Assembly (NCBI GenBank): GCA_041395245.1
Contig: JAWLAY010000013.1
Span: 1-64,000 of the forward strand
Direction of reading: 5' to 3'
DNA: 64,000 nt
From: Aquimonas sp041395245
Lineage (GTDB): Bacteria; Pseudomonadota; Gammaproteobacteria; Xanthomonadales; Xanthomonadaceae
A program made the translations under genes and the position numbers. The notes beneath the pieces were generated by a model. It did not search any database. It was given only the letters and a program-made list of their open reading frames with translations, and was not told the origin of the DNA. Numbering within the stretch: the first letter of the stretch is position 1; each line of letters begins with the position of its first letter. Below, one piece after another: positions 23,997 through 34,218 of this stretch.

Positions 23997-26900
23997 ATGA
24001 GGAACCCGTCCGTGCGGAATGACACTTCCCTCACTTCCGGCCTGGTGCTGTTTCGTGCCAGCCGGGTCGAAGCGCTGTTGCAGCCGTTGCTGGCACTGAT
24101 GGACGCGGGCACACCGGATGCCGTGCTGGCGCCGCAGACGATCATCGCGGCGCATCCCGGCGTGCGGCAGTGGTTGCAGATGGCGCTCGCCAAGGCGCGC
24201 GGAGCGGCGGGCGTAGTGGCCAACGTCGACATCGTTCTGCCTGCCAGCTGGATCGAACAGCGTCAGCGAGAGTGCCTGCCGATCAGCGCCACCGCGGCCA
24301 CCGCCTATGCCACCGAGTCGCTGCGCTGGGTGTTGTTCGATCTGTTGCAGACGTCGACCGATCCACAGTGGCAGCGTTATCTGCAGGGCGACGAGGGTGG
24401 ATTGCGACGCTGCCAACTGGCCCAGCATCTGGCGCAGCGCTTGGCGCAGTTCCGGGTCTATCGGCCGGACTGGTTGCAACACTGGTCGGAAGGGCGTTCG
24501 GCGGTCGCGGGCGATACCGCCATGGCTGCCCTGTGGCAGGCCGCGCGGACGCGTGTCGGTCAGCCTTTGCGAAGCGAACTCTGGCCCGCTTTGCGCAAGG
24601 CACTGCGACGGGAACAGGCAACGACCGAGCCATTGCACGTGTTCGGCTTGACCCATTTGCCGCCCATGGACTGGCAGGTGCTGCTGACGGTGGCGGAAAC
24701 AAGGCCGGTGGTGCTCTACGTGCCGGACCCGTGTCGCGAGTACTGGGGTGGGCTGCAAAGTCCGCGTGTGCACTGGCAGGAATTGCTGCAAAGCGCGCTG
24801 CAGAGTGGTCTGACGCCCGAATCCGAGGAGACCGGACATCCTTTGCTGGCACGCTGGGGCCGCATCGGCCAGCACTTTCTCTGCCAGGTGGAGGCCAGTG
24901 AGCTGAGGGTCGACGAGCGCCACTGGGAAGACAGCCATCCTGCCAACGAAACCCAGACGCGGTTGCATCGCCTGCAGGAGAGCATTCGGCGTCATCAGAC
25001 CGACCTGCTGCGGCAGCCGTTGCGATGCCCGCCGAAGGACGCCAGCCCGGATGCGGCGATCGATCCGCGCGTGCAGGCATGGCGCGACGCGATGAACGAT
25101 GCCTCGCTGCGCATTCATTCCTGTCACACCCGGTTGCGCGAGCTGGAAGTGCTGCGCGATGCCTTGCTCGACGCGCGTGTCGCCCATTCCGACCTGACAC
25201 CGGCCGACATCGTGGTGATGGCACCCGACATCCGCGCCTATGCCGCGCTATTTCCGGCGGTGTTCGGCGAACCGGGCCGAAGTCAGGGCCCCTTGCCATG
25301 GCAGTTTGCCGATCTCAGTCCGCAGGCCCGGCATCCGACCTGGCAGGCGCTGAGTCAATGGCTGGCGATGGCACGCAGTCGCTGCCATGCCAGCGAGCTG
25401 CTGGACTGGTGGTCCTTGCCGCCGGTGCGACGACGTGCCGACCTGGACGAGGCCGACATCGAGGCCTGCCGTGCCGTGCTGGAACAGGCGCACGTGATCT
25501 GGGGACTGGATGCCGATGCCAAGCAGCGTGCCGGTGCGCCCGCGCAGGCGGTGCACAGCCACGCCTGGGGATTGGATCGCGCCCTGGCGGCTTATGTGCT
25601 GGGCGAGGTCGACAACGAGGAGGGTTCTACGGTGGTGCTGGCCGAGAGTGGCGGCGTCGTGCCCTTGCAGGGCATCGACCCCAGCCTCGCGCCGGTGCTT
25701 GGCCAGTGGGACGCGCTGCTGTGTGCGTTGGGAGAATGGCAGGTCTTTGCCGCGCAGGCGCATCCGCTGAGTGCGTGGGTCTGCAGCCTGTTGCGGATGC
25801 TGGACGAACGCCTGCTGGCCGATCCGTCCGACGCTGACGACACGCGCGCACTCGATGCCTTGCGCGCCGCCCTCGGCACGCTATCGAGCGAGGCGCAGGC
25901 AGTCGGCTGCGATCCCGTGTTGGGTCTGGACGCAGTCACCGAGCTGGTCGAACAGGCGATGCAGGCGGTTCCACCCGGACAACGTTTCCTGCACGGTGGC
26001 ATGACGGTGTGCGGCATGGTGCCGCAGCGTGCCGTGCCGTTTCAGGTCATTGCGGTACTCGGTCTGGACGAAGGCGCCTTCCCGCGCCAGGTGAGCGCCG
26101 GGCATCTGGATCTGATGGCCGAGCATCCGCGCCCGGGCGACCGCGATGTGCGCAGTGATGACCGCTGGCTGTTCCTGCAAACCCTGATGTCGGCGCGCCA
26201 GCGTCTGCATCTCAGCTATGTCGGACAGAACGTGCGCGATGGCAAGCCGCGCAATCCCGCCGAACCGCTTGCTGACCTGCTCGACCTGCTGGATCGCGAG
26301 GCCGGACTGGCGCCGGACGACGGGCATGGACCGTGGTGGGTGGCGCACCCGCTGCAAGCCTTCGACCCGCGTTACTACGCGGCCAGCGACCCACGCCTGT
26401 TCAGCTTCCGACCGCCCTTGAGTCTGTCGCCTGCGATGGCACCGGTCAGGCCGTTCTTTGCCGAGCACGCGAGCACGTCACCGCTTGCCAGCGCCGCGCC
26501 CACGCGCTTGCGGATCGACGCCGTCGTGCGCTACTTCCGCCGACCGGCCGAGACCGTGTTGAGCGAACAACTCAGTCTGGGTGCGCTGCAGTCCGACACC
26601 CTGCCACGCCTGGAACCGATGCAGGATCGTCTGCATGGCCTCGACAGCGTGGTGCGCGAGCTGTTTCTGCAGGCGGCACGCGATCCGGCGGCGATTCTGC
26701 CGGTGCAGCCACCGCCCGCCTTGCGTCTGGCCGGACGTCTGCCCTTGGGACGTGCGGGCGAAGCCGCCTGGCAGCGCGAGCGCTATGCCATCGAGGCCTT
26801 GCGCGACATCGCGCGAGTGCATCCCTTGTTTGCCGAGGGCCTGCCGTGCCCGCACTACGCCGCGTTGGACTTCGCCTGCGAGGCCTGGCATCTGCAAGGC

Positions 26901-27515
26901 AACATCGGCCCACTGTATCGGTGCAGCGACACCGACTGGCTGCTGATCATCGTCCCGCCCAAGGTCAAGCAACGGGGCGGCGGGCTGGCGATCGAGCGCG
27001 GTGCCCGCAGCGCGCACTTCGGTCAGCGCGTGCCGGTCTTCCTGCAGTGGGTGCTGCAACAGCTGCAGACGCCGCTGCAGCCGATTCGCGTCTGTCTGCT
27101 GCAGCATGATGCGGATGAGGATTGGACGAGTCGTCTCGACGCCTTCAATCAGGCCTGGGTGAGTGCGTGGCGGCAACAGGACGCGGCGCGCATCGCCGCA
27201 CTGCGCGGCGATCTGCTGACGCGGCTCGACGGACTGCTGCGGCTCTACACCGATGCGCAACAGGGTCGACGCTGGTACTTCCCGCGCACCAGCTGGCAGG
27301 CCGCGCTGGACCCGCACGGCAAGTGGTTGACGCAATGGGACGGTCAGACGGGTGAGCGCCATGGCGATGGCGGCTACGCGGCCTTGTGGAGCCGCGATGT
27401 CGAACTGGGCGAGGAGCCGACCGCGACCGACGCGCTCACCGATCTCGCCAGCGACCTCGCGCAGTGGCTGATGCCCGATCCGATGCGCACCTTGGCGCAG
27501 GAGGCGGCCCGATGA
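23997..27515 (+). CDS. recC: Exodeoxyribonuclease V gamma subunit
   Basis: 1172 residues, normal for RecC. It recognises Chi sites within the RecBCD helicase-nuclease that repairs double-strand breaks. Typical blocks include 'LVLFRASRVEALLQPLL', 'HPGVRQWLQMALA', 'VLGLDEGAFPRQ' and 'DDRWLFLQTLMSARQRLHLS'. It is a degenerate helicase with no intact Walker A site, as expected. ATG 23997 begins just before the first conserved block. It is first in the operon recC-recB-recD and overlaps recB by four bases. Confidence 0.95.
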   Translation: MRNPSVRNDTSLTSGLVLFRASRVEALLQPLLALMDAGTPDAVLAPQTIIAAHPGVRQWLQMALAKARGAAGVVANVDIVLPASWIEQRQRECLPISATAATAYATESLRWVLFDLLQTSTDPQWQRYLQGDEGGLRRCQLAQHLAQRLAQFRVYRPDWLQHWSEGRSAVAGDTAMAALWQAARTRVGQPLRSELWPALRKALRREQATTEPLHVFGLTHLPPMDWQVLLTVAETRPVVLYVPDPCREYWGGLQSPRVHWQELLQSALQSGLTPESEETGHPLLARWGRIGQHFLCQVEASELRVDERHWEDSHPANETQTRLHRLQESIRRHQTDLLRQPLRCPPKDASPDAAIDPRVQAWRDAMNDASLRIHSCHTRLRELEVLRDALLDARVAHSDLTPADIVVMAPDIRAYAALFPAVFGEPGRSQGPLPWQFADLSPQARHPTWQALSQWLAMARSRCHASELLDWWSLPPVRRRADLDEADIEACRAVLEQAHVIWGLDADAKQRAGAPAQAVHSHAWGLDRALAAYVLGEVDNEEGSTVVLAESGGVVPLQGIDPSLAPVLGQWDALLCALGEWQVFAAQAHPLSAWVCSLLRMLDERLLADPSDADDTRALDALRAALGTLSSEAQAVGCDPVLGLDAVTELVEQAMQAVPPGQRFLHGGMTVCGMVPQRAVPFQVIAVLGLDEGAFPRQVSAGHLDLMAEHPRPGDRDVRSDDRWLFLQTLMSARQRLHLSYVGQNVRDGKPRNPAEPLADLLDLLDREAGLAPDDGHGPWWVAHPLQAFDPRYYAASDPRLFSFRPPLSLSPAMAPVRPFFAEHASTSPLASAAPTRLRIDAVVRYFRRPAETVLSEQLSLGALQSDTLPRLEPMQDRLHGLDSVVRELFLQAARDPAAILPVQPPPALRLAGRLPLGRAGEAAWQRERYAIEALRDIARVHPLFAEGLPCPHYAALDFACEAWHLQGNIGPLYRCSDTDWLLIIVPPKVKQRGGGLAIERGARSAHFGQRVPVFLQWVLQQLQTPLQPIRVCLLQHDADEDWTSRLDAFNQAWVSAWRQQDAARIAALRGDLLTRLDGLLRLYTDAQQGRRWYFPRTSWQAALDPHGKWLTQWDGQTGERHGDGGYAALWSRDVELGEEPTATDALTDLASDLAQWLMPDPMRTLAQEAAR

Positions 27516-30500
27516 GCGCCGTCGATACCCACCTCGCCGCGCCGCCCGCGGACTGGCGTGACCTGTCCTTGCAGGCGGGTGGACGCAGTCTGATCGAGGC
27601 CAGCGCCGGAACGGGCAAAACCTGGACCATGGCGGCACTCTATCTGCGCCTGCTGCTGGAACAGACCTTCACGCCACGGCAGATTCTGGTGGCCACGTTC
27701 ACCGATGCCGCCGCCAGTGAACTCCGCGAACGCATCCGTCAGCGCGTGCTGCAGGCCGAATACCGCGCTCGCTGCGAATCGACTGAGGGCACCGACGATA
27801 GCGTGCTGCAATGGCTGGATCAGCGCTGGCAGGATGCCGCGCAGCGTCAGCAGGACGTGTTGCGTTTGCGGCTGGCGCGCGCCGAGCTGGATCTCGCGCC
27901 CATCAGCACCCTGCACGGTGTCTGCGCGCGCATCCTGAGCGACCACCCGTTCGAGACCGGACGCCGCCTTTCGGGTGCGGAGTTGATCGATGAAGGCGAG
28001 TTGCTCGACGAACTGCTCGACGACTACTGGCGCGAACTGCTGCAGCGCGAGGTCGCGCTCGCCGCCCACGAGCAATGGCTGTATCAACGCGGCCGCGACA
28101 CCCTGCGCCGTGATACCCAACTACTGCTGCGCCCGGATGTCGAGCCGCTAGTGGCGCGCGAGGAACCCACACGCCCCGGTCTGCTGGACACCGACCAAGG
28201 GTTGGCGTGCTTGCAGGCCTGTCTCGATGAGCCGGGTCTGTTCAAGGCCAAGTCGACCTTGGCGCGAGCCTTGCCGCGCCTGATCGAACTGCTGGCGCAC
28301 GAGGGCGGCGTGGTCCTGCTCACGGATGACGAGGCCGAGGATCTGCAGAAGCCGCTGTCGGGGCAGATCACCAAGGCCTTTGAGCAGGATGACCGCGTCC
28401 TCGCGCTGCGGCCCGTGCTGGACTGGCTTGCCGCGTGGCGTGAATGGCTGGCGCAGGACGCGCTGCGGCGTTGGATCGACGACGTGCGCGAACGGCGCCG
28501 GGTGGCGATGGAGACGCGTCATGTGCTGAGCTTCGACGCGCAGTTGCAGGTCGTGCATGCGGCCCTGCATGCGCCCGACAGCGTTTTGCCCGATCTGCTT
28601 TTCCAGCGCTGGCCGGTGGCGATGGTGGACGAGTTCCAGGACACCGACGGCCTGCAGTACGGCATTCTTGATCGGGTCTATCGTGCTGCCGACGGCGCAA
28701 CACGCGGACGCCTGGTGATGATCGGCGATCCCAAGCAGGCGATCTATCGCTTCCGTGGCGGCGACGTGCACACCTATCTGCGCGCTGCCGCGACCGCCGA
28801 TGTCGACGCGCGCCTGCACCTCGGTATCAATCGACGCTCAACCGCGGCTTATGTCGAGGCTTGCAATCAGTGGTACGCCGCCTGCGGTCTGGCGCTGAGC
28901 CGCGACGTCGAACATCCGATCCGCTATCGCCCGGTGCGCGCGGCGACGGAGGATCAGGCCGACACCGTCAGTCCCGCCCTGCACGTGCACGTCTGGCTGG
29001 AACCCGATACCCACAGCGACAGCCGGGTGAGCCATGCGCTGCAAGCCTGCGCGCGCCATATCGTTGCCCTGTTGAGCGATGCGGCACAAAAGATCGAACC
29101 AGGCGACATCGCCGTGTTGCTGCCGCAGAACAGTCACATCGAGCAATTGCGCGCGCTGCTGATCGAACGCGGTGTGCCTTGCGTCGGGGCCGGTCGGCAG
29201 AGCGTGTTCCAGAGTGAGTGGGCGAGCGAGCTGCAGCTTCTGCTATATGCCCTGCATCACCCGCGTGACCGCCGCGCGCGCGGCGCTGCCTTGGCCACCC
29301 GTTTGCTGGGCTACGACTGGACCGCACTGCGTGCCCTGGCCGATCAGCAAGACCGTCAGGCCGAGCTGGAACGGCGCTTCACGCACTGGCGTCTGCACTG
29401 GCGTCAGCGGGGTGTGCTGGCGCTGGTCGATGCCGTTCTGCGCGAGTGCGCGCCGCACCTGGGTTCGGTGGCGCAGGCCGAACGCGCCGCCTCCGATCTG
29501 CGCCAGCTCGGTGAGTTGCTGCAGCAATTCAGCGAGCAGACGCCCGGTGAAGCCCAGTTGCTGCAATGGCTGGATGCGCAGCGCAGCGGCGAGGCAGGCA
29601 GTGATCCGGACGCGGCGGGCGAGCGTGAGTTGCGTCTGGAGTCGGACGCGCATCGGGTCCGTCTGATGACCTTGCACACCAGCAAGGGACTGGAATTTCC
29701 GCTCGTGCTGCTGCCCCTGATGTGGGCCCATCGGCAGCGTTCCGAAAAGCTGGCGCTGTGGCATGCCGAGGGTCGCGAGCGCCTGCAGGTGGGTTGGGAT
29801 GACGAGGCCCAAGCGCGTGCCGCGCAGGAAGCGCAGGACGAGCGCTTCCGTGTGCTGTACGTCGCCCTGACCCGTGCGCGTAGGGCGTGCCACGTCTACG
29901 CCTTACCGCCAGACCGCCAGAAGGACGCGCGTTCCACGAAGGCCGAAGCCGACCCGCATCGCTCCGCCTGGGATGCCAGTCTGGACGCCGCACTGACGCG
30001 CGCCCGCGCCGTGCATGCCGATAGGTCGCCCTGGAGTGCCTTGCAGCATCTCTGTCCGGCCGTGGGTATCCACACCGAGGGCTGGGCATGGCCGGAAGCC
30101 ACGTTGCCGCCGCGATTGACGAGTTCCGAAGACCCGGAGCGACGGATCGAACCACCGCCCGTGCCCATGCACCGGCTGTGGAGCTTTTCGCGCCTGCATC
30201 AGGGTGATCAGGCGGCCGACAGCGAGGCGCCCGCTGAAGATGAAGCTCCACTCCAACCGAGTCCGCTGGATGTGCTGGCCGAGCCCATCGAGGAGCAAGC
30301 CGATCCCGTACTGCGCGCGCTCAGTCATTGGCGCGGTACTGGCTTCGGCAACGCGGTGCATCGCTTTCTGCAGCAACGACCAGCGGGCACCTTGGCCTCG
30401 CAGGCCATCGATCTGCTGCAGTCCTGCCTGCGTGGGTACGGCGTGGCCACCGGCGAGCAGGGCGAGCGTGGCGTCGAACGCCTTGCCGCGCGTCTGGACG

Positions 30501-31072
30501 ACTGTTTGCGCGCGCCGTTGTGGCCGTCGCCGCGCAGCGTTTGTCTGGCCGATCTGCCTGACCGCGCACAGCGTCGCGAAATGGATTTTCACTTCGTGCT
30601 GGAGGGCGCGCAGATGAGTCGTTTGCGCGCGGTCTGCGCCGAACACGGCGAAGCCAGCCTGTTGCCTGCGTCGCTGCCCGAGGCCGCGCTGCGCGGCCTG
30701 ATGACCGGCTCGATCGATCTGGTCTTCGCCCACGAGGGTCAGGTTCACGTGCTTGACTACAAGACCAACCGGCTGGGCACGGATCGAAGGGAGGACTATC
30801 GCGCGCCCGCCTTGCAGGCGGCGATGGATGCCTCGCACTACCGATTCCAGGCCTTGCTCTACAGCCTGGCGGTGCAACGCTATCTGCGGCAGCGCGGCGG
30901 ATCGTGGGTGTTGGGCGAGGCGATCTATCTGTTCCTGCGAGCGGTCGGGCTGGATGGCAAGGAACCGACATTGGGCATCTGGCGACAGCGTTTCGATGCG
31001 GACTTCCTGCGCGCGGTCGATCAGGTGTTTGCGCGTTCCAATGTGCCCGACGAGAAGGGAGTTTCGCCATGA
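27512..31072 (+). CDS. recB: Exodeoxyribonuclease V beta subunit
   Basis: 1186 residues. A 3'-5' SF1 helicase plus nuclease. Helicase motifs seen are 'EASAGTGKTWTMAALYL' (I), 'VDEFQDTDGLQY' (II), 'IGDPKQAIYRFRGGD' (III), 'LHTSKGLEFPLVLLPL' (V) and 'FRVLYVALTRARRACHVY' (VI). The C-terminal nuclease domain has 'GSIDLVFAHEGQVHVLDYKT' with the catalytic Asp...Asp-Tyr-Lys. ATG 27512 overlaps the recC stop by four bases. Confidence 0.96.
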   Translation: MSAVDTHLAAPPADWRDLSLQAGGRSLIEASAGTGKTWTMAALYLRLLLEQTFTPRQILVATFTDAAASELRERIRQRVLQAEYRARCESTEGTDDSVLQWLDQRWQDAAQRQQDVLRLRLARAELDLAPISTLHGVCARILSDHPFETGRRLSGAELIDEGELLDELLDDYWRELLQREVALAAHEQWLYQRGRDTLRRDTQLLLRPDVEPLVAREEPTRPGLLDTDQGLACLQACLDEPGLFKAKSTLARALPRLIELLAHEGGVVLLTDDEAEDLQKPLSGQITKAFEQDDRVLALRPVLDWLAAWREWLAQDALRRWIDDVRERRRVAMETRHVLSFDAQLQVVHAALHAPDSVLPDLLFQRWPVAMVDEFQDTDGLQYGILDRVYRAADGATRGRLVMIGDPKQAIYRFRGGDVHTYLRAAATADVDARLHLGINRRSTAAYVEACNQWYAACGLALSRDVEHPIRYRPVRAATEDQADTVSPALHVHVWLEPDTHSDSRVSHALQACARHIVALLSDAAQKIEPGDIAVLLPQNSHIEQLRALLIERGVPCVGAGRQSVFQSEWASELQLLLYALHHPRDRRARGAALATRLLGYDWTALRALADQQDRQAELERRFTHWRLHWRQRGVLALVDAVLRECAPHLGSVAQAERAASDLRQLGELLQQFSEQTPGEAQLLQWLDAQRSGEAGSDPDAAGERELRLESDAHRVRLMTLHTSKGLEFPLVLLPLMWAHRQRSEKLALWHAEGRERLQVGWDDEAQARAAQEAQDERFRVLYVALTRARRACHVYALPPDRQKDARSTKAEADPHRSAWDASLDAALTRARAVHADRSPWSALQHLCPAVGIHTEGWAWPEATLPPRLTSSEDPERRIEPPPVPMHRLWSFSRLHQGDQAADSEAPAEDEAPLQPSPLDVLAEPIEEQADPVLRALSHWRGTGFGNAVHRFLQQRPAGTLASQAIDLLQSCLRGYGVATGEQGERGVERLAARLDDCLRAPLWPSPRSVCLADLPDRAQRREMDFHFVLEGAQMSRLRAVCAEHGEASLLPASLPEAALRGLMTGSIDLVFAHEGQVHVLDYKTNRLGTDRREDYRAPALQAAMDASHYRFQALLYSLAVQRYLRQRGGSWVLGEAIYLFLRAVGLDGKEPTLGIWRQRFDADFLRAVDQVFARSNVPDEKGVSP

Positions 31073-32826
31073 CGGATTCCGTCTCATCCAGCTCGCGAAC
31101 GTCGGCCGCCGCCGCACAATCGCCTTTGCAGGACGCCATTTCGCGCTGGGTGCGCGGGCATGGCGGCAGCGCCCTGCTGGCGGGCTTTGCCGCGCGTGCG
31201 GTCGCGGCCGAAGCCCAGGGCGACAGCGCGGTGTCATTGAGTTTGTCTGCGCAACAACGCGAAGCACTGCGCGGCGAAACGCTGTTGTGCGATGTGCGGG
31301 TCGATGATCGCACCGACACGCCCTTCGTGCTGGACCACGCCGACCGCTTCTATCTGCGCCGCAACTATCGCCACGAGCAACGCATCGCCGAGGCCTGGCA
31401 GGCGCGCCTGCGCACCGCTTCAGCACCCGCGTCCGACGCCTGCGCGGCAGATCTCGACGCCCTGTTCGGCGTCGACAGTGCCTCGCCCGCGCGACCCGAT
31501 CACGCACAGCGTGTGGCTGCCGGTCGGGTGCTGGGCGAACCTGCCTTCGTGCTGACCGGTGGACCCGGAACCGGCAAGACCCGCACCGTGTTGCGCATGC
31601 TGCTGATGTGTCTGCGTCAGGCCGGCGGCCCGTTGCGCATCCGTCTGGCGGCACCCACCGGCAAGGCCGCGCAGCGACTGCGCCAGTCCCTGCAGGATGG
31701 ACTGCCGCCGCTGCGCGATCTGGACGCGGGGTGGCAAGATTCGATGGCCGCGTTGCGCGATCTGCAGGCCGAAACCGTGCATCGTCTGCTGGCCTGGTCA
31801 CCGCACGAACGACGCTTCCGCCACGATGCGCGTCGCCCCTTGCCAGTCGATCTGGTGGTGGTGGACGAAGCCTCGATGCTCGACCTCGCGCAATGGCACG
31901 CGCTGCTCGACGCCGTACCGCCGCAAGCAAGACTGATCCTGCTGGGTGATGCCGACCAGCTCACTTCGGTCGGTGCCGGGTCGGTGTTCAGCGATCTGGT
32001 CGAGGTGCTGGAGCGTCAGCGCGATCCGCGCTGCATTCGTCTGCAGTACAGCTTCCGCGCCGAAGGTGCGCTGTCCGCGCTGAATGGGGCGGTGCAAACA
32101 GGCGACTGGATGACCGCCTTGCAGGCCTTGCATGCCGACCCGGCGCACATCGACTGGCAATCGACCCAACGCGCCCGCGATGTGCTGCCCGCGATCCGAC
32201 GCAGTGCCGAGCGGCTGGCCGCCGACTCGGCCTTGCAAGCAGCTGCCGGGGCCGCCAGCGACCCGACACAGGTTGCTCGCGCGGCGCTGCTCGCCCTGGG
32301 ACGGCAGCAATGGCTGTGCGCCCTGCGCGAAGGGCAGTGGGGCAGTGTCACGTTCAATGCCCACATCGAGGCCATCCTGCGTCAGGCCTGGCGCGTCGAC
32401 GGAACCGGCGACTGGTTCGGTGGACGCGCCGTCATCGTGCAGCAGAACGACTACGAACTCGGCCTGTTCAATGGTGACCTCGGCATCTGTGTGCGCGAGG
32501 CCGACGGTCGGCTGGGTGTCTGGTTTGCGGGCACCGACGCGGAAGCGCCACGGCGCTTTGCGCCACTTGACCTGCCGCATTGCGAAAGCGCGTTCGCGAT
32601 CAGCATCCACAAGAGTCAGGGCTCGGAATACCCGCAGGTTCATGTGGTGCTGCCACCCGATCCCGAACACCGCATCCTGTCGCGGCAACTGCTTTACACC
32701 GCACTGTCACGCGCACGCCAATCCGTCCACCTGTACGCCGGCGAAGCCGCCCTGCGTGCGGCCCTGGAGCGACGAATCACGCGTGAAGGCGGGTTGCGCG
32801 AGCGCTTGCAGGTCGTCGAGCCATGA
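31069..32826 (+). CDS. recD: Exodeoxyribonuclease V alpha subunit
   Basis: 585 residues. A 5'-3' SF1B helicase. Motifs are 'LTGGPGTGKTRTVLRML' (Walker A), 'VVVDEASMLDLAQWHALLDA' (Walker B), 'LGDADQLTSVGAGSVFSDL' and 'ISIHKSQGSEYPQV'. ATG 31069 overlaps the recB stop by four bases. No terminator was seen before the acetyltransferase gene 73 bases downstream. Confidence 0.95.
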   Translation: MTDSVSSSSRTSAAAAQSPLQDAISRWVRGHGGSALLAGFAARAVAAEAQGDSAVSLSLSAQQREALRGETLLCDVRVDDRTDTPFVLDHADRFYLRRNYRHEQRIAEAWQARLRTASAPASDACAADLDALFGVDSASPARPDHAQRVAAGRVLGEPAFVLTGGPGTGKTRTVLRMLLMCLRQAGGPLRIRLAAPTGKAAQRLRQSLQDGLPPLRDLDAGWQDSMAALRDLQAETVHRLLAWSPHERRFRHDARRPLPVDLVVVDEASMLDLAQWHALLDAVPPQARLILLGDADQLTSVGAGSVFSDLVEVLERQRDPRCIRLQYSFRAEGALSALNGAVQTGDWMTALQALHADPAHIDWQSTQRARDVLPAIRRSAERLAADSALQAAAGAASDPTQVARAALLALGRQQWLCALREGQWGSVTFNAHIEAILRQAWRVDGTGDWFGGRAVIVQQNDYELGLFNGDLGICVREADGRLGVWFAGTDAEAPRRFAPLDLPHCESAFAISIHKSQGSEYPQVHVVLPPDPEHRILSRQLLYTALSRARQSVHLYAGEAALRAALERRITREGGLRERLQVVEP

Positions 32827-32899
32827 TCACCCCATCGCCTCGCGAGCGGAGTCCGTGCTGTTCAAGCCTGATCCGCATTCCCTTTGACGGGATTGCCCG

Positions 32900-33415
32900 A
32901 TGTTCGTGATTCGACCTGCAAGCAATGAGGACGCCGGCGCGTTGGCGCGGCTGGCGGAACGGACCTTTCGTGCCACCTTTGGCGGCGCCAACCGTGCCGA
33001 AGACATGGATGCGCATTGTCGCAACAGCTATTCCGCCGCGCGGCAGGCGGACGAGATCGCGCGGATCGACGGGGCGACGTTGCTGGGATTGGCGAATGAC
33101 ACCCTGATCGGCTTCATACAGCTACGCTGGGGCACGGTGCCAAGCGGCATCGCCGCGCGCGCCGCGGGCGAAATCCAACGCCTGTATGTGGACACACCAT
33201 GGCATGGACAAGGTCTTGCCAACGCCTTGCTGCAGGCCGGACTGGCGGTCTTGCGCGCGCATCATCTGGACCACGTCTGGTTGGGTGTCTGGGAGCACAA
33301 CCCACGCGCCCGCGCCTTCTACCGCAAATGCGGCTTCGTTGATGTCGGCGAACACATTTTCCAGCTCGGCGATGACCCGCAGCGCGACGTACTGATGGCG
33401 CGTCGAGTGGAATGA
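32900..33415 (+). CDS. GNAT family N-acetyltransferase
   Basis: 171 residues. The acetyl-CoA binding motif is 'LYVDTPWHGQGLANALL', and 'NPRARAFYRKCGF' forms the last conserved strand and helix. The substrate is unknown; the family includes amine, amino acid and ribosomal protein acetylases. It lies 73 bases after recD and may be read from that operon. It ends before a strong hairpin at 33478. Confidence 0.9.
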   Translation: MFVIRPASNEDAGALARLAERTFRATFGGANRAEDMDAHCRNSYSAARQADEIARIDGATLLGLANDTLIGFIQLRWGTVPSGIAARAAGEIQRLYVDTPWHGQGLANALLQAGLAVLRAHHLDHVWLGVWEHNPRARAFYRKCGFVDVGEHIFQLGDDPQRDVLMARRVE

Positions 33416-33477
33416 CGGACCCACGCATGCGGCCATGAATGCGGTGCGCGCCATGCGTTGCCGCGACCCGGCACCGA

Positions 33478-33513
33478 GGGCTGCGAACACGCCGGAAGGC
33501 GTCTTCGCAGCCC
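33478..33513. terminator. Long hairpin between convergent genes (probable bidirectional terminator)
   Basis: GGGCTGCGAA (33478-33487) pairs perfectly with TTCGCAGCCC (33504-33513). Inside it ACGCC pairs with GGCGT around a GGAA loop, separated by a C/C mismatch. It lies between the GNAT gene and the convergent SnoaL-like gene. There is no T-run on either strand, so termination is inferred from position and stem strength. Confidence 0.5.
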
Positions 33514-33525
33514 GCAGGGACGCGC

Positions 33526-34044
33526 TCAGTCTGTCATCGCCAGCGAGGCAACGGGCTCCGGCATTGCCGAGCTGTGGTGCAGGCTGATCTTCCACTCGCC
33601 ATCCTGTTTCTCGTAGACGTAGGTGTAGCGCGCCTGGACTTGCTGACTGCCACCCTGTCCGTCATGCAGGGTGAAGGTGTAGATGCCCGCATCGAGCGCG
33701 GAATCGTCGTCCAGCAGTTTGATTTCACGGGAATTGATCACGCCTTGCGGCTGCTTCTTCAGGAAGCTTTCGAAGTAATTGGCAATCTCGTCCTGCCCTA
33801 CGCGCATCCAGTTCGAAACGGTGGGCTGCAGCACGCCGTCGGCGGCATACAGCGCGGCCACCTGTTGCGGATTGCCGGTGGCGAGGGCCGCGTTCCAGCG
33901 GTCGAACAGGGCCGCGATCTCGCGCTCATCGGCATCGACAGGCAACGGTGCCTCGCCGCGGTACTCGCGGGCCATCGCGCTGGTCGACAGGCCCAGCAGC
34001 AGGGCGAAGGAGGTGACAAGGGTGCGACGGGTCAGGTTCAACAT
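33526..34044 (-). CDS. Exported SnoaL/DUF4440-like (NTF2-fold) protein
   Basis: 172 residues. The signal peptide 'RRTLVTSFALLLGLSTSAMA' precedes an NTF2-like domain: 'EIAALFDRWNAALATGNPQQ', 'LYAADGVLQPTVSNW', 'IANYFESFLKKQPQG', 'YTYVYEKQDGEWKISLHHSS'. This resembles the SgcJ/EcaC group of small ligand-binding or enzyme domains; its substrate is unknown. ATG 34044 was chosen because it starts the signal peptide. It is divergent from the LuxR-type gene with 174 bases between. Confidence 0.85.
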   Translation of the reverse strand: MLNLTRRTLVTSFALLLGLSTSAMAREYRGEAPLPVDADEREIAALFDRWNAALATGNPQQVAALYAADGVLQPTVSNWMRVGQDEIANYFESFLKKQPQGVINSREIKLLDDDSALDAGIYTFTLHDGQGGSQQVQARYTYVYEKQDGEWKISLHHSSAMPEPVASLAMTD

Positions 34045-34218
34045 GGTGATTCTCCTGCAATGAGTTATCGATGTGGCCCTCACAAGGGCAGGGATATGGT
34101 GTCTGGACCATGGCTCCATGAGATCCGCCATGCGGCGTATGCTTCCGTACGCTGATCGGCCGATTGAATGGGGTTCCCGATTGCCGAGCCTGTAACCCGT
34201 TCCCCCCGGAGTTTTGCG